Made by a program: the position numbers and the translations under genes. The notes below the pieces were generated by a model, which ran no database searches, had not been told where the DNA came from, and saw only the letters and a list, made by a program, of their open reading frames with translations. A DNA stretch of 64,000 nucleotides from Diadophis punctatus similis (Eukaryota; Chordata; Lepidosauria; Squamata; Dipsadidae), in the NCBI GenBank assembly GCA_023053685.1, contig JALIGW010000257.1:1-64000 (forward strand). Reading direction: 5' to 3'. Positions 22,393 through 32,705 of the stretch are shown here, piece by piece. The stretch's first letter is position 1. Every line of letters starts with the position of its first letter.

Positions 22393-22559
22393 CAGCAGTG
22401 GGTTGCTCCCGGTTCAGCCCGGTTCAGCGAACTAATAGCAGTGGTGGTGGGAGGCTCCGCCCACTTGCCTGGGACGCTTCTGCGCATGCACAGAAGCATT
22501 GTGCGCGCGTGTGAGTGCACGCACGAACTGGTAGCAACGGGTTTTAGAACCCACTACTG
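22393..22559. mobile_element. Short hAT, GTGGGTT...AACCCACTACTG family
   Basis: A 167-bp element flanked by the exact 8-bp duplication ATTAAAAC (22385-22392 and 22560-22567). Termini CAGCAGTGGGTT and AACCCACTACTG. Related to the nested element at 8585-8843. Confidence 0.92.
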
Positions 22560-22924
22560 ATTAAAACTGATGAGTAGGGTGTTCCAAGAAAGAAGAAAGG
22601 AAAACCCTGCGTAATTTACACAGTAACATAATTTACATATGGAATTTATTACCAGAGGATGCAACCGCGGTCATTAGCTTAAATAGCTTTTCAGCAGCAT
22701 TAGACAAAATGCATGTAAGACAGATCTGTCAGTGCCCATTAAGCTTTAAGAAATAAATGTAATTTCTGTCTTCCTGGCCTGTGCCCATATCTTGGTACTG
22801 TGGAACCCGGAAGAAATCTGTTATCTTTAGGCCATCTGGCTTCAATCTCCAAAGACCTGAGACATAGAACCAGACTTCAGAATAAACTGAGGCAAGGAAT
22901 GAGATGTTTTTCTCCCTGCTCCAC

Positions 22925-23995
22925 TACCGTATTTTTTGGAGTATAAGATGCACCTTTTTACCCCCCAAAATAGGGTGAAAACTTGGATGCGTCTTATACA
23001 CCGAATATAGCCCCACCCACCCACCCACCCCCACCCTTTGGCCTCTGTCTTCAGCAATTTACCTGTTTGCAGCAAACAGGGAAGAGCCTGTTAAGACAAG
23101 CAAGTCCTTAGCAGCTTCCCGATCCCCAGCTGATTTGCCACGTGCTAAAATGAAACTGAAACTGAAACTGCAAAGAGGCAAATAGCTGGGGGAGAGACAC
23201 GTAGAATTTTATTTTCTGCTGAACTGGATGCAAGGGAGTAAGTGAATAACTATAAGTTTCTGTAGAATGTTCAAATTATTAGACTTATTTTTTAAAGTAG
23301 GGCGGCATAGAAGAACAAATAATAAATAATAAATAAATAATAAATAAAGACTGCTTTATTATTGTTCTAGAGCCAGGGGTCTCCAACCTTGGCAACTTTA
23401 AGACTTGTGGACTTCAACTCCCAGAATTCCACAGCCAGAAAAGCTAACAAAGCTGGCTGTGGAATTCTGGGAGTTGAAGTCCACAAGTCTTAAAGTTGCC
23501 AAGGTTGGAGATCCCTGTAAATCTAGACAACTTAACAAAATAAAGAAGCTTTTTTAAAATAAATGCTTGCTCTGAAGAGGCCCAGTGCTATTGTATCTTC
23601 TTTTAAATAATAGAGAATAATGTATACTTCCAGAAATTTTAATTAATTTTAACAGCTCTGTACAAGTATAGTCTGAAATGTAACAGTGTCCTGTTTAGTA
23701 TTAGAGTTAAATCCAGACTTACCTTGGAGTAGATCTATTCTAAATAATTGGGAGGAGTTAGTGTGACTACATTTAAGAAAATTTTCTGGCATAATGTACA
23801 TTTCTCCAATTCTTTGCTATTTCTATGGGTCAGGCACACATGCACAGAAATACACAGCAAACAGTGTATATCATCTGTGCTGTTTGCTGTTTGGCAAATT
23901 GCTTGGAGGCAGAGGCCTTTTCCCTTGTTTTCCTCCCCAAAAACTAAGGTGCATCTTATACTCCGGTGCGTCTTATACTCTGAAAAATACGGTAC
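22925..23995. mobile_element. TA-flanked MITE, interrupted copy
   Basis: The left end TACCGTATTTTTTGGAGTAT and right end TATACTCTGAAAAATACGGTA-like (CTGAAAAATACGGTA) match the family. The interior contains unassigned DNA and a palindromic MITE (23374-23517). Confidence 0.55.
23374..23517. mobile_element. Palindromic MITE, TTGGCAACTTTAAGACTTG family
   Basis: The arms CAGGGGTCTCCAACCTTGGC and GCCAAGGTTGGAGATCCCTG are inverted copies and contain ACTCCCAGAATTCCACAGCC and its complement. This family gave rise to the minisatellite at 16.1 kb. Confidence 0.85.
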
Positions 23996-24124
23996 ATGGT
24001 CAGCTTAAACATTGTAGGCAATGTCAATCATTTCCAAACAGATTCTTTTCTGATTCTTGAGGAGGAAGAGGGGTATTTCCCTTGGACCAACAGTGCATGG
24101 TCTTGCCTTCTCAGCAACCCAGTT

Positions 24125-24368
24125 TTAAGAGAGCTGAAGTGGTGCAGTGGTTAAATGCAGCCATTGTAGGCTGACTGCTAGTTCAACAGTTCAGCTGTTC
24201 AAATCTCACTAGGCTCAAGGTTGACTCAGCCTTCCATCCTTCCGAGGTCGGTAAAATGAGGACCCAGATTGTTGGGGGCAATATGCTGAACTCTGTAAAC
24301 CGCTTAGAGAGGGCTGTAAAGCACTATGAAGCGGTATATAAGAAAAGTGCTATTGCTATTGCTATTTA
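24125..24368 (+). mobile_element. tRNA-derived SINE
   Basis: Head GTGGTGCAGTGGTTAAATGC, body TAAAATGAGGACCCAGATTG, tail ATGAAGCGGTATATAAGAAA and TGCTATTGCTATTGC. Near full length. Confidence 0.88.
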
Positions 24369-24379
24369 ACACCTTGAAG

Positions 24380-24700
24380 AAACAGAACAGAACAGAATAA
24401 CAGAGTTGGAAGTCACCCTGGAGGTCTTCTATTCCAACCCCCTGCTCAGGCAGGAAACCCTATACCATTTCAGACAAATGGTTGTCCAGTCTCTTCTTAA
24501 AAACCTCCAGTGTTGGAGGCAAGTCGTTCCACTTGTTAATTGTTCTCCTAGATAGGAAATTTCTCCTTATTTCCAGGTTGCTTCTCTCCTTCATTAGTTT
24601 CCACCCATTTGTTCTTGTCCTGCCCTCAGGTGCTTTGGATAATAGCTTGACTCCCTGTCTTTGTGGCAGCCCCTGAGATATTGGATATCCCCACCCCACT
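24380..24700 (-). mobile_element. CR1 LINE 3' end
   Basis: Minus strand: CAGAGTTGGAAGTCACCCTG, then TTCAGACAAATGGTTGTCCA, then TCCTTATTTCCAGGTTGCTT. The hAT target site ACCCTATACC is intact in this copy (24458-24467), so it serves as the empty-site reference. Confidence 0.9.
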
Positions 24701-24930
24701 CCAGGGGAAGGTTACTGCAAAATCTCCATTCTCACCCCACTCTGGGGCCAGCCAGAGGTGGTATTTGCCAGTTCTCTGAACTACTCAAAATTTCCGCTCC
24801 CGGTTCTCCAGAACCTGTCAGAACCTGCTGGATTTCACGCCTGGGCAAAACACACTTAACAAATGTCTCACTTAACGACAGAAATTTTGGGCTCAATTGC
24901 AGCCGTAAGCCGAGGGCTTCTCTGTAGTTG
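24701..24930. mobile_element. hAT and Tigger-like fragments
   Basis: 24735-24845 matches, inverted, the hAT at 55651-56349 (GGTGGTATTTGCCAGTTCTC, GCTGGATTTCACGCCTGG). 24846-24930 is a Tigger-like end (TTAACAAATGTCTCACTTAA). Confidence 0.65.
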
Positions 24931-25258
24931 AAGCCATCCAGTTAAAACAGTTTAAATCTTAATCGTCACTATTTTAAATAACTATTTTTTGAAAGAGAAA
25001 AAAGAATGAAAATCGTATAATATACAATGCCTGGTTTAATGTATACATTTTTTTCTAACCTGCAGTAGTCAGTGTATACATTATGTGCACAATAATATAA
25101 ACAAAACTACTGTATATGTTTTTTTAAACTCCAATTATTGTGGCTCGGCATAATGGTACCTCTGCTTCTGTAGAATCAAATGGGTCCACTAAGTGGGGGA
25201 GGACATCTTGAAGGTTTATTCATGGAGACATTTAACAGAGTTATTCCAATCTATACCA
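24931..25258. other. AT-rich intergenic DNA
   Basis: Nothing recognised. Confidence 0.4.
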
Positions 25259-25259
25259 A

Positions 25260-25518
25260 CCGAGCCGAGGTGGCGCAGCGGTTAGAGAGCAGTACTGCAG
25301 GCCACTTTAGCTGACTGCGATCCGCAGGTCAGTGGTTCAAATCTCACTGACTCAAGGTTGACTCAGCCTTCCATCCTTCCGAGGTAGGTAAAATGAGGAC
25401 CCAGATTGTTGGGGGGGCAATATAAATATACATTGCTTACTGGTGTAAACCGCTTAGAAAGTGCTTGCACTGTGAGGCGGTATATAAATCTCACAAATAA
25501 AATAAATAAATAAATCTC
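25260..25518 (+). mobile_element. tRNA-derived SINE with AAATAAATAA tail
   Basis: Head GCCGAGGTGGCGCAGCGGTT, B-box-like GTGGTTCAAATCTCACTG, tail GTGAGGCGGTATATAAATCT and (AAAT)n. The tail matches the L2 end at 53.83 kb, so it probably used L2 machinery. Confidence 0.92.
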
Positions 25519-26610
25519 TGTCTTCCTAGACATTGCGAAGAAGCTTGCTTGCAAAGTCCAGATTTTTACATTTCCTTTTCTTCTGCCAGCATTCCCCCAT
25601 AATAACGTTAACAGTTATGGTTCAAATTTGTCAATACCAATTCACATCTGGCCTAAAGCTATGTTTGACGATCTTTGTACATCGTGTGCCTTTCTGCTAA
25701 TAACAGCCAACGAACAATAACTGGGAATATGCTTCTCACAGCAAAACTTCTATCACTTTCATCTCATGTTGAAAATTAACATTGGGCCATATATCGTTCC
25801 ATGCAAAATTTATGGAAGGCATTGTTTTCATTCCGGATGTTGGGTTAATGTTTGTACAACCCCTACTTTGGAAGCACGCCAAGTTTCGCATCTTATTTCC
25901 AAATTCAGGGGCTGTGATTGGCACAAATCAGGAAATCTTTTTAAGGGAGGCTGCATCGTCCTTCTACAACAAAGCCTCATCCAGAAAACTCTTAGCCACA
26001 TTTTTTTTAAAAAAAAAACTATGCAACTATATAAAGGCATTATTACAATCAGCTAGTCATCTTTAAGAGTTTTTGAAATTAAGCACTGTCGTCTGACCAA
26101 AAGAAAGGAGTGCTCTTAGATCAGCTATCGAAAGAGAAGTAATGTTATCTTTCTTGTACATAAATTATAGTGCTTCGCCAAAAGACAAGCTCCTTTAATT
26201 TGATTGAGCTTATTCAGTTTTTAACAGACACGCCAACCATTACCTAAAATTATCGTAAGATAAAGATATCTGCCAAAATACACCCATCCATCTATCTCCC
26301 CTCCTTCTCTCTCTCTCTTTCTCTATCTCTTTCTCAGGGTGAACTAAAATAAACATTGTCAAGCTCTTTGTATTTTGCAGCGCAACACAGCAGATCCAAC
26401 TACATTTGTCACTTAGGCTTCTCATGCCGTGGGGGAACAGGCAAAACTAGACCAAAAGAATCTCTCTTCTTGGGGAAACTAAAGAACATATTTCTGTCAG
26501 AAATATCTCCGGTGAAAATAGAGTTACTTGCTTGGATTTCTTTCAATTTCCTGTTGACCGACGCATAAATGCACAGTCCTTAGTCGACTTTTCTATGCTA
26601 AGCACAGTTG
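25519..26610. other. Intergenic DNA, nothing recognised
   Basis: AT-rich single-copy-looking DNA. A TCTC-rich stretch lies at 26300-26335. Frames lack recognisable domains. Confidence 0.4.
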
Positions 26611-26614
26611 GACT

Positions 26615-27420
26615 GAATAACAAAATAACAGAGTTGGAAGGGACCTTGGAGGTCTTCTAGTCCAGCCCCCTGCTCAAGCAGGAGACTCTATACCAGTGAT
26701 GGTGAACCTTTTTGGCACCGCGCGCGCTTGTTGGGGCCGCGACCCGGAAGAGAAGCTGCCCGGTGATTCATGTGCTGGGAAATGAACTTCCGGTTTCCGT
26801 CAGGTAGTCTTCCCATTACTGGCGTGCAGGCGCACATGACAATCAGCTGGCCGGCGTGCATGCGCACACGGGAAACCAGAAGACCAGCTCTTCTGGCTTC
26901 TATCACTGCAGCACGCATGAAGGCCAGCTGATCATTGTGCGCACATGTGCGGCAGAAACCCAAAAGAGGAACAGGCAACGCCGCGCATACCAGGCAACAT
27001 GGCTCTGTGTGCCACTTCGGGCACACGTGCCACAGGTTCGCCATCACGGCTCTATACCATTTCAGATAAGTGGCTGTCCAGCCTCTTCTTAAAAGCCTCC
27101 AGTGTTGGAGCATTTACAACTTCTGAAGGCAAGCCAACCCAATGATTAATTGTTCATATAATATATGTGAATATAGGCATAATTTTGTATTTATTTATTT
27201 AGTCATGTTTATGTAGTGTAGATTGGAGGTGGTGACCCTTTGAGAGCTGCATGCAACGAAATTTCATTTTAACGTATGCCGATTAGCGTACATTCAAAGT
27301 GACAATAAAGTTATTCTAAGTCTAAGTTCTGACTGTCAGGAAATTTCTCCTTATTTCCAGGTTTCTTCTCTCCTTGATTAGTTTCCATCCATTGCTTTTT
27401 CTCCTGACTTCTGGGGCTTT
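26615..27420 (-). mobile_element. CR1 3' end carrying two insertions
   Basis: Minus-strand CR1 in three pieces: 26615-26693, 27050-27150 and about 27326-27420. The first gap is a hAT. The second (27151-27325) is a short LINE-like 3' end with GTGACAATAAAGTTATTC. Confidence 0.85.
26694..27049. mobile_element. Non-autonomous hAT inserted in CR1
   Basis: Starts CAGTGATGGTGAACC and ends GGTTCGCCATCACGG. Exact target duplication CTCTATAC (26686-26693, 27050-27057), at the CR1 site corresponding to CCCTATAC. Confidence 0.93.
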
Positions 27421-27423
27421 ATT

Positions 27424-27800
27424 TTTTTATTTATTTTATTTATTTTGTCAAGCATGTACAGTATAGTAGTTGTTTGTATAAACATAAGTAAAAAGTACCG
27501 ATAAAAGAGGACAGTAGGACAGGGATGATAGGCACAGTAGTGCGCTTATGCACGCCCCTTACAGACCTCTTAGAAATGGGAAGAGGTCTACTGTAGACAG
27601 TCTAAGGTTAAAGTTATTTTCTGCAGTCGAGTTTGGAGCGGTTTACATTAAGTTTGAATCTATTATGTGCTCGTGTATTGTTGCAGTTGAAGCTGAAGTA
27701 GTCATTGACAGGAAGGACTTTTTGATATATGATTTTATGAACTACATTTAGATCAGATCAGAGGCGGCGTAGTTGTAAATTGTCTTCTTTACGACTGACT
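27424..27800 (-). mobile_element. LINE 3' end, same family as 12.74 kb
   Basis: Minus strand. The tail complement TTATTTATTTTGTCAAGCAT and the UTR GACAGTAGGACAGGGATGAT correspond to 13000-13118. Coding part decayed. Confidence 0.65.
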
Positions 27801-27816
27801 TTTTGTTCTTTTAGAC

Positions 27817-27916
27817 CAGGGGGTCTCCAACCTTGGCAACTTTAAGACTTGTGGACTTCAACTCCCAGAATTCCTCAGCCAGCAAGTCTTAAAGTTGCCA
27901 AGGTTGGAGACTCCTG
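27817..27916. mobile_element. Palindromic MITE, shortened
   Basis: GGTCTCCAACCTTGGCAACT and GTTGCCAAGGTTGGAGACTC are inverted arms with the centre partly deleted. The flanks TTTTAGAC and TTTCAGAT match at 6 of 8 bases. Confidence 0.75.
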
Positions 27917-28094
27917 TTTCAGATTGAGTAAAACCTGGATGGGAGACGAACATGAAAACCCAGGGTTGTAGGCTAGACTAGGAAGTTGGAAGCATAAAAG
28001 CATTCTGGAAAAAGGCTAATGACAACTGCCTTACATGTTGTTGCCAGAACTACAAGGATGTGTCTCCATCATCAGTCACAGGGATTCACTCAAA

Positions 28095-28256
28095 TACAGG
28101 TACCCCTTGACTTAACGACCGCAATTGAGACAAAATTTCCACTGCTAGGCAAGATAATTATTAAGTGAGTTTCGCCCCATTTTACAACTTTTCTTGCCAG
28201 AGTTGTTCAGTGAATAGCTATTCAGTTATTAAGTTAGCAATATGGTTGTTAAGTGA
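28095..28256. mobile_element. Tigger-like MITE, partial
   Basis: TACAGGTACCCCTTGACTTA starts the element. It continues with GTTATTAAGTTAGCAATATG and GTTAAGTGAGTTTGGCTTCC, then breaks off. Confidence 0.7.
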
Positions 28257-28517
28257 GTTTGGCTTCCTCGTTGACTTTGCATGTCAGAAGGTCGGAGGGA
28301 GCTCCAGTGACTAAAGCAGGCACAGCGCGGAAGGGGTAAGAGAAGGCAGCAGCTGTTCCGGGTAGCCATTTTGGGCACCGCGCGTCGAGCGTTGGGAGGC
28401 TGAAAACGCAACGAGCGGCGGAGCCCAAAAACACAAGCCATTGTCGGTGGCAATCTCTGCAGCCAGGAAGAGGATGCGCGGAGGCCGTAGGGTAGGGGCC
28501 GGCGGGTGGGCAGGGCT

Positions 28518-28602
28518 ACATTCGGAGTATAAGACACACTCAAATTTTCAGCTTCTTTTAGGAGGGGAAAAATGTGTCTTATACTCCGAAAAATACGGTA
28601 GT
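28518..28602. mobile_element. TA-flanked MITE terminal part
   Basis: TTCGGAGTATAAGACACACT and GTCTTATACTCCGAAAAATACGGTA-type end (ACTCCGAAAAATACGGTA). It runs straight into a truncated hammerhead-repeat remnant (GTAACGAAATATCTGCAAG at 28609-28627). Confidence 0.65.
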
Positions 28603-28689
28603 TTGTGTAACGAAATATCTGCAAGAAAACAATCCAGTTCAGAGAACACCAAGGCCCCCACAGAATCTAAGAAAGTGGATTGGTAGATA

Positions 28690-29275
28690 GAAATAGAAGT
28701 AAAAGGAGAGGTAGAGACAGACGTGTTTATCTCTTAAGAAAGACTTTCAAATTGTAGGGAGGGAGGACAAATGTCCCAATAAGGCTAAGAAATACACAAT
28801 TGAAAGGATCTATTATATTAGAAATTTGGGGAAGGGGTTTCAATGAACCTTCCCTTTATTCAGAATTCCAAGGATTTGGGGGAAGGGAGGGTAGCCTGCT
28901 AGTAAGACTATGCATATTAACTAAGCAAGTATATCAGCTCTGAAAGATGCTTATTGTTTATCTGTGTTGACTGAAGCATCCACTCGGAAACATCTGCAGG
29001 GAAAGCTGCATTTCTTATTTGCTTTATGTGCTTATAAAACGTATTATACCGCTCACCACCAAAGGCTCTTAATCTTCACCTGGGAGCTTTATTAACATTT
29101 CATTAGCTCAATTCCGTATGTATATTTTTTGGAGGGGGGAGGTGGGGATTGCTACAATACGAACAAAACTCATCGGGAAATTTTATAAGAAACGGCAGAT
29201 TATGACCTAGTTTTGGTTTAAGATGATTTCTTCCTGTTAAGGAATCCTAGTGGATCTTAAAGTTGTTTTTTCCAC
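28690..29275. other. Intergenic DNA, nothing recognised
   Basis: AT-rich sequence without named repeats or frames. Confidence 0.4.
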
Positions 29276-29277
29276 CC

Positions 29278-29403
29278 CCTTCTTTTTTCAAGGAACAGAA
29301 CAATTAACCAGTGGAACGGCTTGCCTCCAGAAGTTGTGGGCGCTCCATCGCTGGACGTTCTTGAGAAGGGATTGGAAAACCAATTGTCTGGAATAGTATA
29401 GGG
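29278..29403 (+). mobile_element. CR1 3' fragment cut at a hAT site
   Basis: Plus-strand CR1 (GAACAATTAACCAGTGGAAC, GTTGTGGGCGCTCCATCGCT). It stops at GTATAGGG, the complement of the CR1 hAT hot-site CCCTATAC. Confidence 0.8.
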
Positions 29404-29797
29404 CAGGGGTCTGCAACCTGTGGCTCTGGAGCCACATGTGGCGCTTTCATCCCTCTGCTGCAGCTCCTTGTCGCTCAAAACATACGTCACAACTGCCAAT
29501 GTGCGACACCTGCTGGCACCCGATTTATTGAGCTTTTCGACCCATCTTTTTTTCCAGTTACAGTTACAATATATATTCTATAAAAGTTGTTGGAGAACGG
29601 AAGATAATCTTCCGGTTTCTGGCGCACATATGCGCACTGGCCACCTGGTCTTCCAGTTTCTGGCATGCATGCGTGCATGAAGACTAGCTGGCCAGTGCGC
29701 CGGAACCCGGAAGAGCAACGGGTGATGGCTTGCGTGCCCGGAGAGATGGTTCTGCGTGCTACTTCTGGCACACGTGCCATAGGTTCACCCTCACGGT
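29404..29797. mobile_element. Composite of two hAT fragments
   Basis: The left terminus CAGGGGTCTGCAACCTGTGG belongs to the family of 2981-3326. The right end GTGCCATAGGTTCACCCTCACGG belongs to the GTGATGGCGAACC family (CATAGGTTCACCCTCACGG). The left element follows GTATAGGG in CR1. The join of the two is not resolved. Confidence 0.6.
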
Positions 29798-29899
29798 TCT
29801 ATAATCTAGAAGATCTTACTGGCTAGTTCTCACTAAACATAGTTTTCTTACAAAGAAAAGCTTCCCCCCATGACGAGAAGCCAGGAATTTTCAGAACCC

Positions 29900-30480
29900 C
29901 ATCTGAAAATCGCCATCTCTGCTAACTCCCATCAACTTTTGCAGGCAAAAGTTGGCTAAATTAACTGCTTTGAATAAAGAGGGGGTGGGACAAGTATTAC
30001 TTTTGTTTCTACTTGGAAACCACTTCTGGGCTTTGTGCTCGAGGTGGAGGAAAAAATGAAACTTTTGATTTGGGGTTTTACCGATTAGATAGGTTTGTTG
30101 TTACAGAAATGGCTAGTTTATCTTACTATGTAAAAGTAAAAAAGTTGAAGTTTGATGTTATTATCTTATTCTACTGCACCAAAGAGAGCCGGAAGTCAAT
30201 GCGTTCTCCATCCTGGGGTGGAACCAGCCTTCAGGATGGGTTGTCCTCGACCAATTATCTTGAGGATCGAGCCAGTCTATTTGAATAATTGCTAGGATCT
30301 GCCTTGAGGTCCCCAGATCTGACTCGATCCTTCAAAAGGATAGTCGTGGCAGGACTCCCTCCTGAACTTTTTCTCTAATTAGGCCTTTCTTCCTAAAAAC
30401 TTAAATTCTTCAACTCCTTATTACCAAAACAGCCCTTTTTAGGGCTTCCGGTTCAAGCTTCCTACAATGCTAAGCAGAAA
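29900..30480. mobile_element. L1-like or related retroposed fragment
   Basis: 29930-30200 is clearly related to 19320-19560 (GAAACCACTTCTGGGCTTTG, TATCTTATTCTACTGCACCA). The continuation to about 30480 is unassigned. Confidence 0.5.
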
Positions 30481-30821
30481 GATGCTTTGGAGCTCCTTCG
30501 TTCATCTGAGACTGGCTGAAGCACAGGTAAGATCACAGCCATTTGGCTGCCGGGCCCCCCCTTCCCTCCTCACTGCACTCGCGTCCCTTCATCTGCTTAA
30601 TACGAAAGTCATCGGAGGACATTTGTCCAAAAATTTGCCCAGTTGCCCTGATTCAATCTTCAGACACTTTTGCCTGGATGAGTGAGAAGCTTCATCAATA
30701 TCATAAGAAAACTGGTTTAAGCAGAAACAGGCACCACGTGGCTCAGTCCTTCCTGTATTCCCACCAACAGGAGTACTTAGCAAACTCTTTTTTATTTTTG
30801 GTACATGTTTGCATGCAACCA

Positions 30822-31260
30822 GGATGATGAGGGGACTGGAGGCTAAAGCATATGAAGAACGGTTGCAGGAACTGGGCATGGCTAGTCTAATGAAGAGAAG
30901 AGAAGGACCAGGGGAGACATGATAGCAGTCTTCCAATATATGAGGGGCTGCCACAGAGAGGAGGGGGTCAAGCTATTTTCCAAAGCACCCGAAGGACAGA
31001 CAAGGAATAATGGATGGAAACTGAACAAGGAGAGATTCAACCTAGAAATAAAGGAGACATTTTCTGACAGTGAGAGTAATCAATCAATGGAACAGAAGTT
31101 GCCTTCGGAAGTTGTGGGAGCTTCATCACTGGAGGCTTTCAAGAAGAGACTGGAGTGCCATCTGTCAGAAATGCTGTAGGGTCTCCTGCTTGGGCGGGGG
31201 GGGGTTGGACTAGATGACCTACAAGGTCCCATCCAACTCAGTTAATCTGCTACTCTGTTA
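30822..31260 (+). mobile_element. CR1 LINE 3' end
   Basis: GGCTAAAGCATATGAAGAAC, ACATGATAGCAGTCTTCCAA and GGGTTGGACTAGATGACCTA are present in CR1 order. 5'-truncated and interrupted by stops. Confidence 0.9.
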
Positions 31261-31486
31261 CTCATGCATATAAGAAGTCCACAATGTTTCCACAAACTAG
31301 GAAGCTCTGTCTTAATCTGCATTTTGGCACGTCCGAATGATAATTGAGGTTATTGTTTTTGCTTGTCTCTGGCTGGCCCATTTCCCGACCACAATCGAGA
31401 CCTCAAATGCAAAGTTTTAAAAATAAATCTGCTAGGATGTCTAATGTCTGCGGTTGGGCTGCTCTCTTCGCCTTACATTCCAGGCA

Positions 31487-31625
31487 GCCCTCAACTTAAC
31501 AATAATTCATTTAGTGACTGTTCAAAGTTACAACGGCAAGAAAACAAGTGACTTATGATCATGTTTCACACTTTCCACCTTTGTAGCATCCCCCCCATGG
31601 TCCCGTGATCAAAATTCAGATCCTT
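31487..31625. mobile_element. Tigger-like MITE, left part
   Basis: CCCTCAACTTAACAATAATT, AAAGTTACAACGGCAAG and GTGATCAAAATTCAGATCC are in order. The right half is lost. Confidence 0.65.
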
Positions 31626-31671
31626 TATTTGTTACTTGGATTGGATTGGATTTGAGCTTGGTTGTCTTTTT

Positions 31672-31711
31672 GCAGACATTTCATTACCCGACTAGGTAAC
31701 ATCATCAGAGC
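31672..31711 (-). ncRNA. Hammerhead ribozyme-like motif
   Basis: Minus strand: GCU, CUGAUGA, U, GUUACC, 6-nt loop, GGUAAU, GAAA, U, GUC, UGC. Both invariant boxes and the GUC triplet are intact. The first pair of the flanking stem is a U-U mismatch. Confidence 0.55.
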
Positions 31712-31798
31712 TAGAAGGGAGTGGAGTTGGTGAGGAGGAGGAGGAGGAGGAGGAGGACTGTGGGATCCTTGGTGCTCTTTGAGCTTGGTTGTTTTCTT

Positions 31799-31838
31799 GC
31801 CAGCATTTCATTACCCAACTAGGTAACATCATCAGGGC
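31799..31838 (-). ncRNA. Hammerhead ribozyme-like motif
   Basis: Minus strand: GCC, CUGAUGA, U, GUUACC, 6-nt loop, GGUAAU, GAAA, then UGCU and GGC. The flanking stem GCC/GGC pairs fully and differs from GCA/UGC by a compensatory change. The cleavage triplet is altered (GCU). Confidence 0.5.
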
Positions 31839-31976
31839 TAGAAGGGAGTGGAGTTGGTGAGGAGGAGGAGGAGGAGGAGGAGGAGGAGGAGGAGGAGGAG
31901 GAGGAGGAGGAGGAGGAGGAGGAGGACGATGACGACTATGGGATCCTTGGTGCCCTTTGAGCTTGGTTGTTTTCTT

Positions 31977-32016
31977 GCCGACATTTCATTACCCAACTAG
32001 GTAACATCATCAGTGC
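31977..32016 (-). ncRNA. Hammerhead ribozyme-like motif
   Basis: Minus strand: GCA, CUGAUGA, U, GUUACC, 6-nt loop, GGUAAU, GAAA, U, GUC, GGC. Core boxes and GUC are intact. One mismatch in the flanking stem. Confidence 0.55.
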
Positions 32017-32047
32017 TAGAAAGGAGTGGGGTTTGCTCTATCTAAGC

Positions 32048-32167
32048 CAGTATTTCCCAACTTTGACAACTTGAAGATGTCTGGACCTCAACTCCCAGAA
32101 TTCCCCAGCCGGAATTCTGGGAGTTGAAGTCCAGACATCTTCAAGTTGCCATGGTTGGGAAACACTG
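32048..32167. mobile_element. Palindromic hAT MITE with exact target duplication
   Basis: A 120-bp hairpin-like element. The terminus CAGTATTTCCCAACTTTGAC pairs with CATGGTTGGGAAACACTG. Flanked by the exact 8-bp duplication ATCTAAGC (32040-32047, 32168-32175). Confidence 0.93.
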
Positions 32168-32363
32168 ATCTAAGCAAAGATTAACACCAAGATTAAATCT
32201 AGACCAACAATCAAGTAGTAAACAATACCTTAATTAAGGAACTACCAACGTAGACAAACAAGCTAATAACAAACAACAGTCTAATCAAGAAGTCACCAAG
32301 ACCACTCTGACAAACACTGGGTTTCTTAACATATAATCAGAGAGCAAACCCCACTCCCTTCTA

Positions 32364-32403
32364 GCACTGATGATATTACCTAGCTGGGTAATGAAATGTC
32401 TGC
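32364..32403 (+). ncRNA. Hammerhead ribozyme-like motif, best copy
   Basis: Plus strand: GCA (32364-32366), CUGAUGA (32367-32373), one U, AUUACC (32375-32380), loop UAGCUG, GGUAAU (32387-32392), GAAA (32393-32396), U, GUC (32398-32400), UGC (32401-32403). All core boxes fit the hammerhead consensus. Stem II has six Watson-Crick pairs and the flanking stem three. Stem III is reduced to at most one U-G contact, so any activity would probably need a dimer. One extra U lies between CUGAUGA and stem II. Confidence 0.6.
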
Positions 32404-32705
32404 AAGGAAACCACCAAGCTCAGAGAGCACCAAGGACCCCACAGTTCAACCCTGAGCTACAAATATTGTCTTCTACTAAGAAAAGCCTATCTTTGAGAAA
32501 GAACCAAAAGCTTGCTGCGCCCAGGTGGGCCTCATTAGAACAGACATATGCTGCAAGAGTACAGAGCAAGTAAACGGAGATAGATGTCTCAATTGGTGGT
32601 ACACCTGTCCAACCTTAGCCAGGCTTGGAAAGTAAGCCAAATAGGAGCTGATTAATACTTGGATAGGAAACCATCAAAGAATAACAGAGATATTGGCCAA
32701 ACAGA

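Larger units (their letters stand above)
31650..32039 (-). repeat. Three tandem hammerhead-bearing units with GGA arrays
   Basis: Three copies of a unit containing GAGCTTGGTTGT, the hammerhead-like motif, GAAGGGAGTGG and (in the first two) a (GGA)n run at 31735-31757 and 31858-31925. A related unit in inverted orientation lies at 32330-32455. Tandem hammerhead units are known in Penelope-like element terminal repeats and in retrozymes. Which applies here is inferred. Confidence 0.7.
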
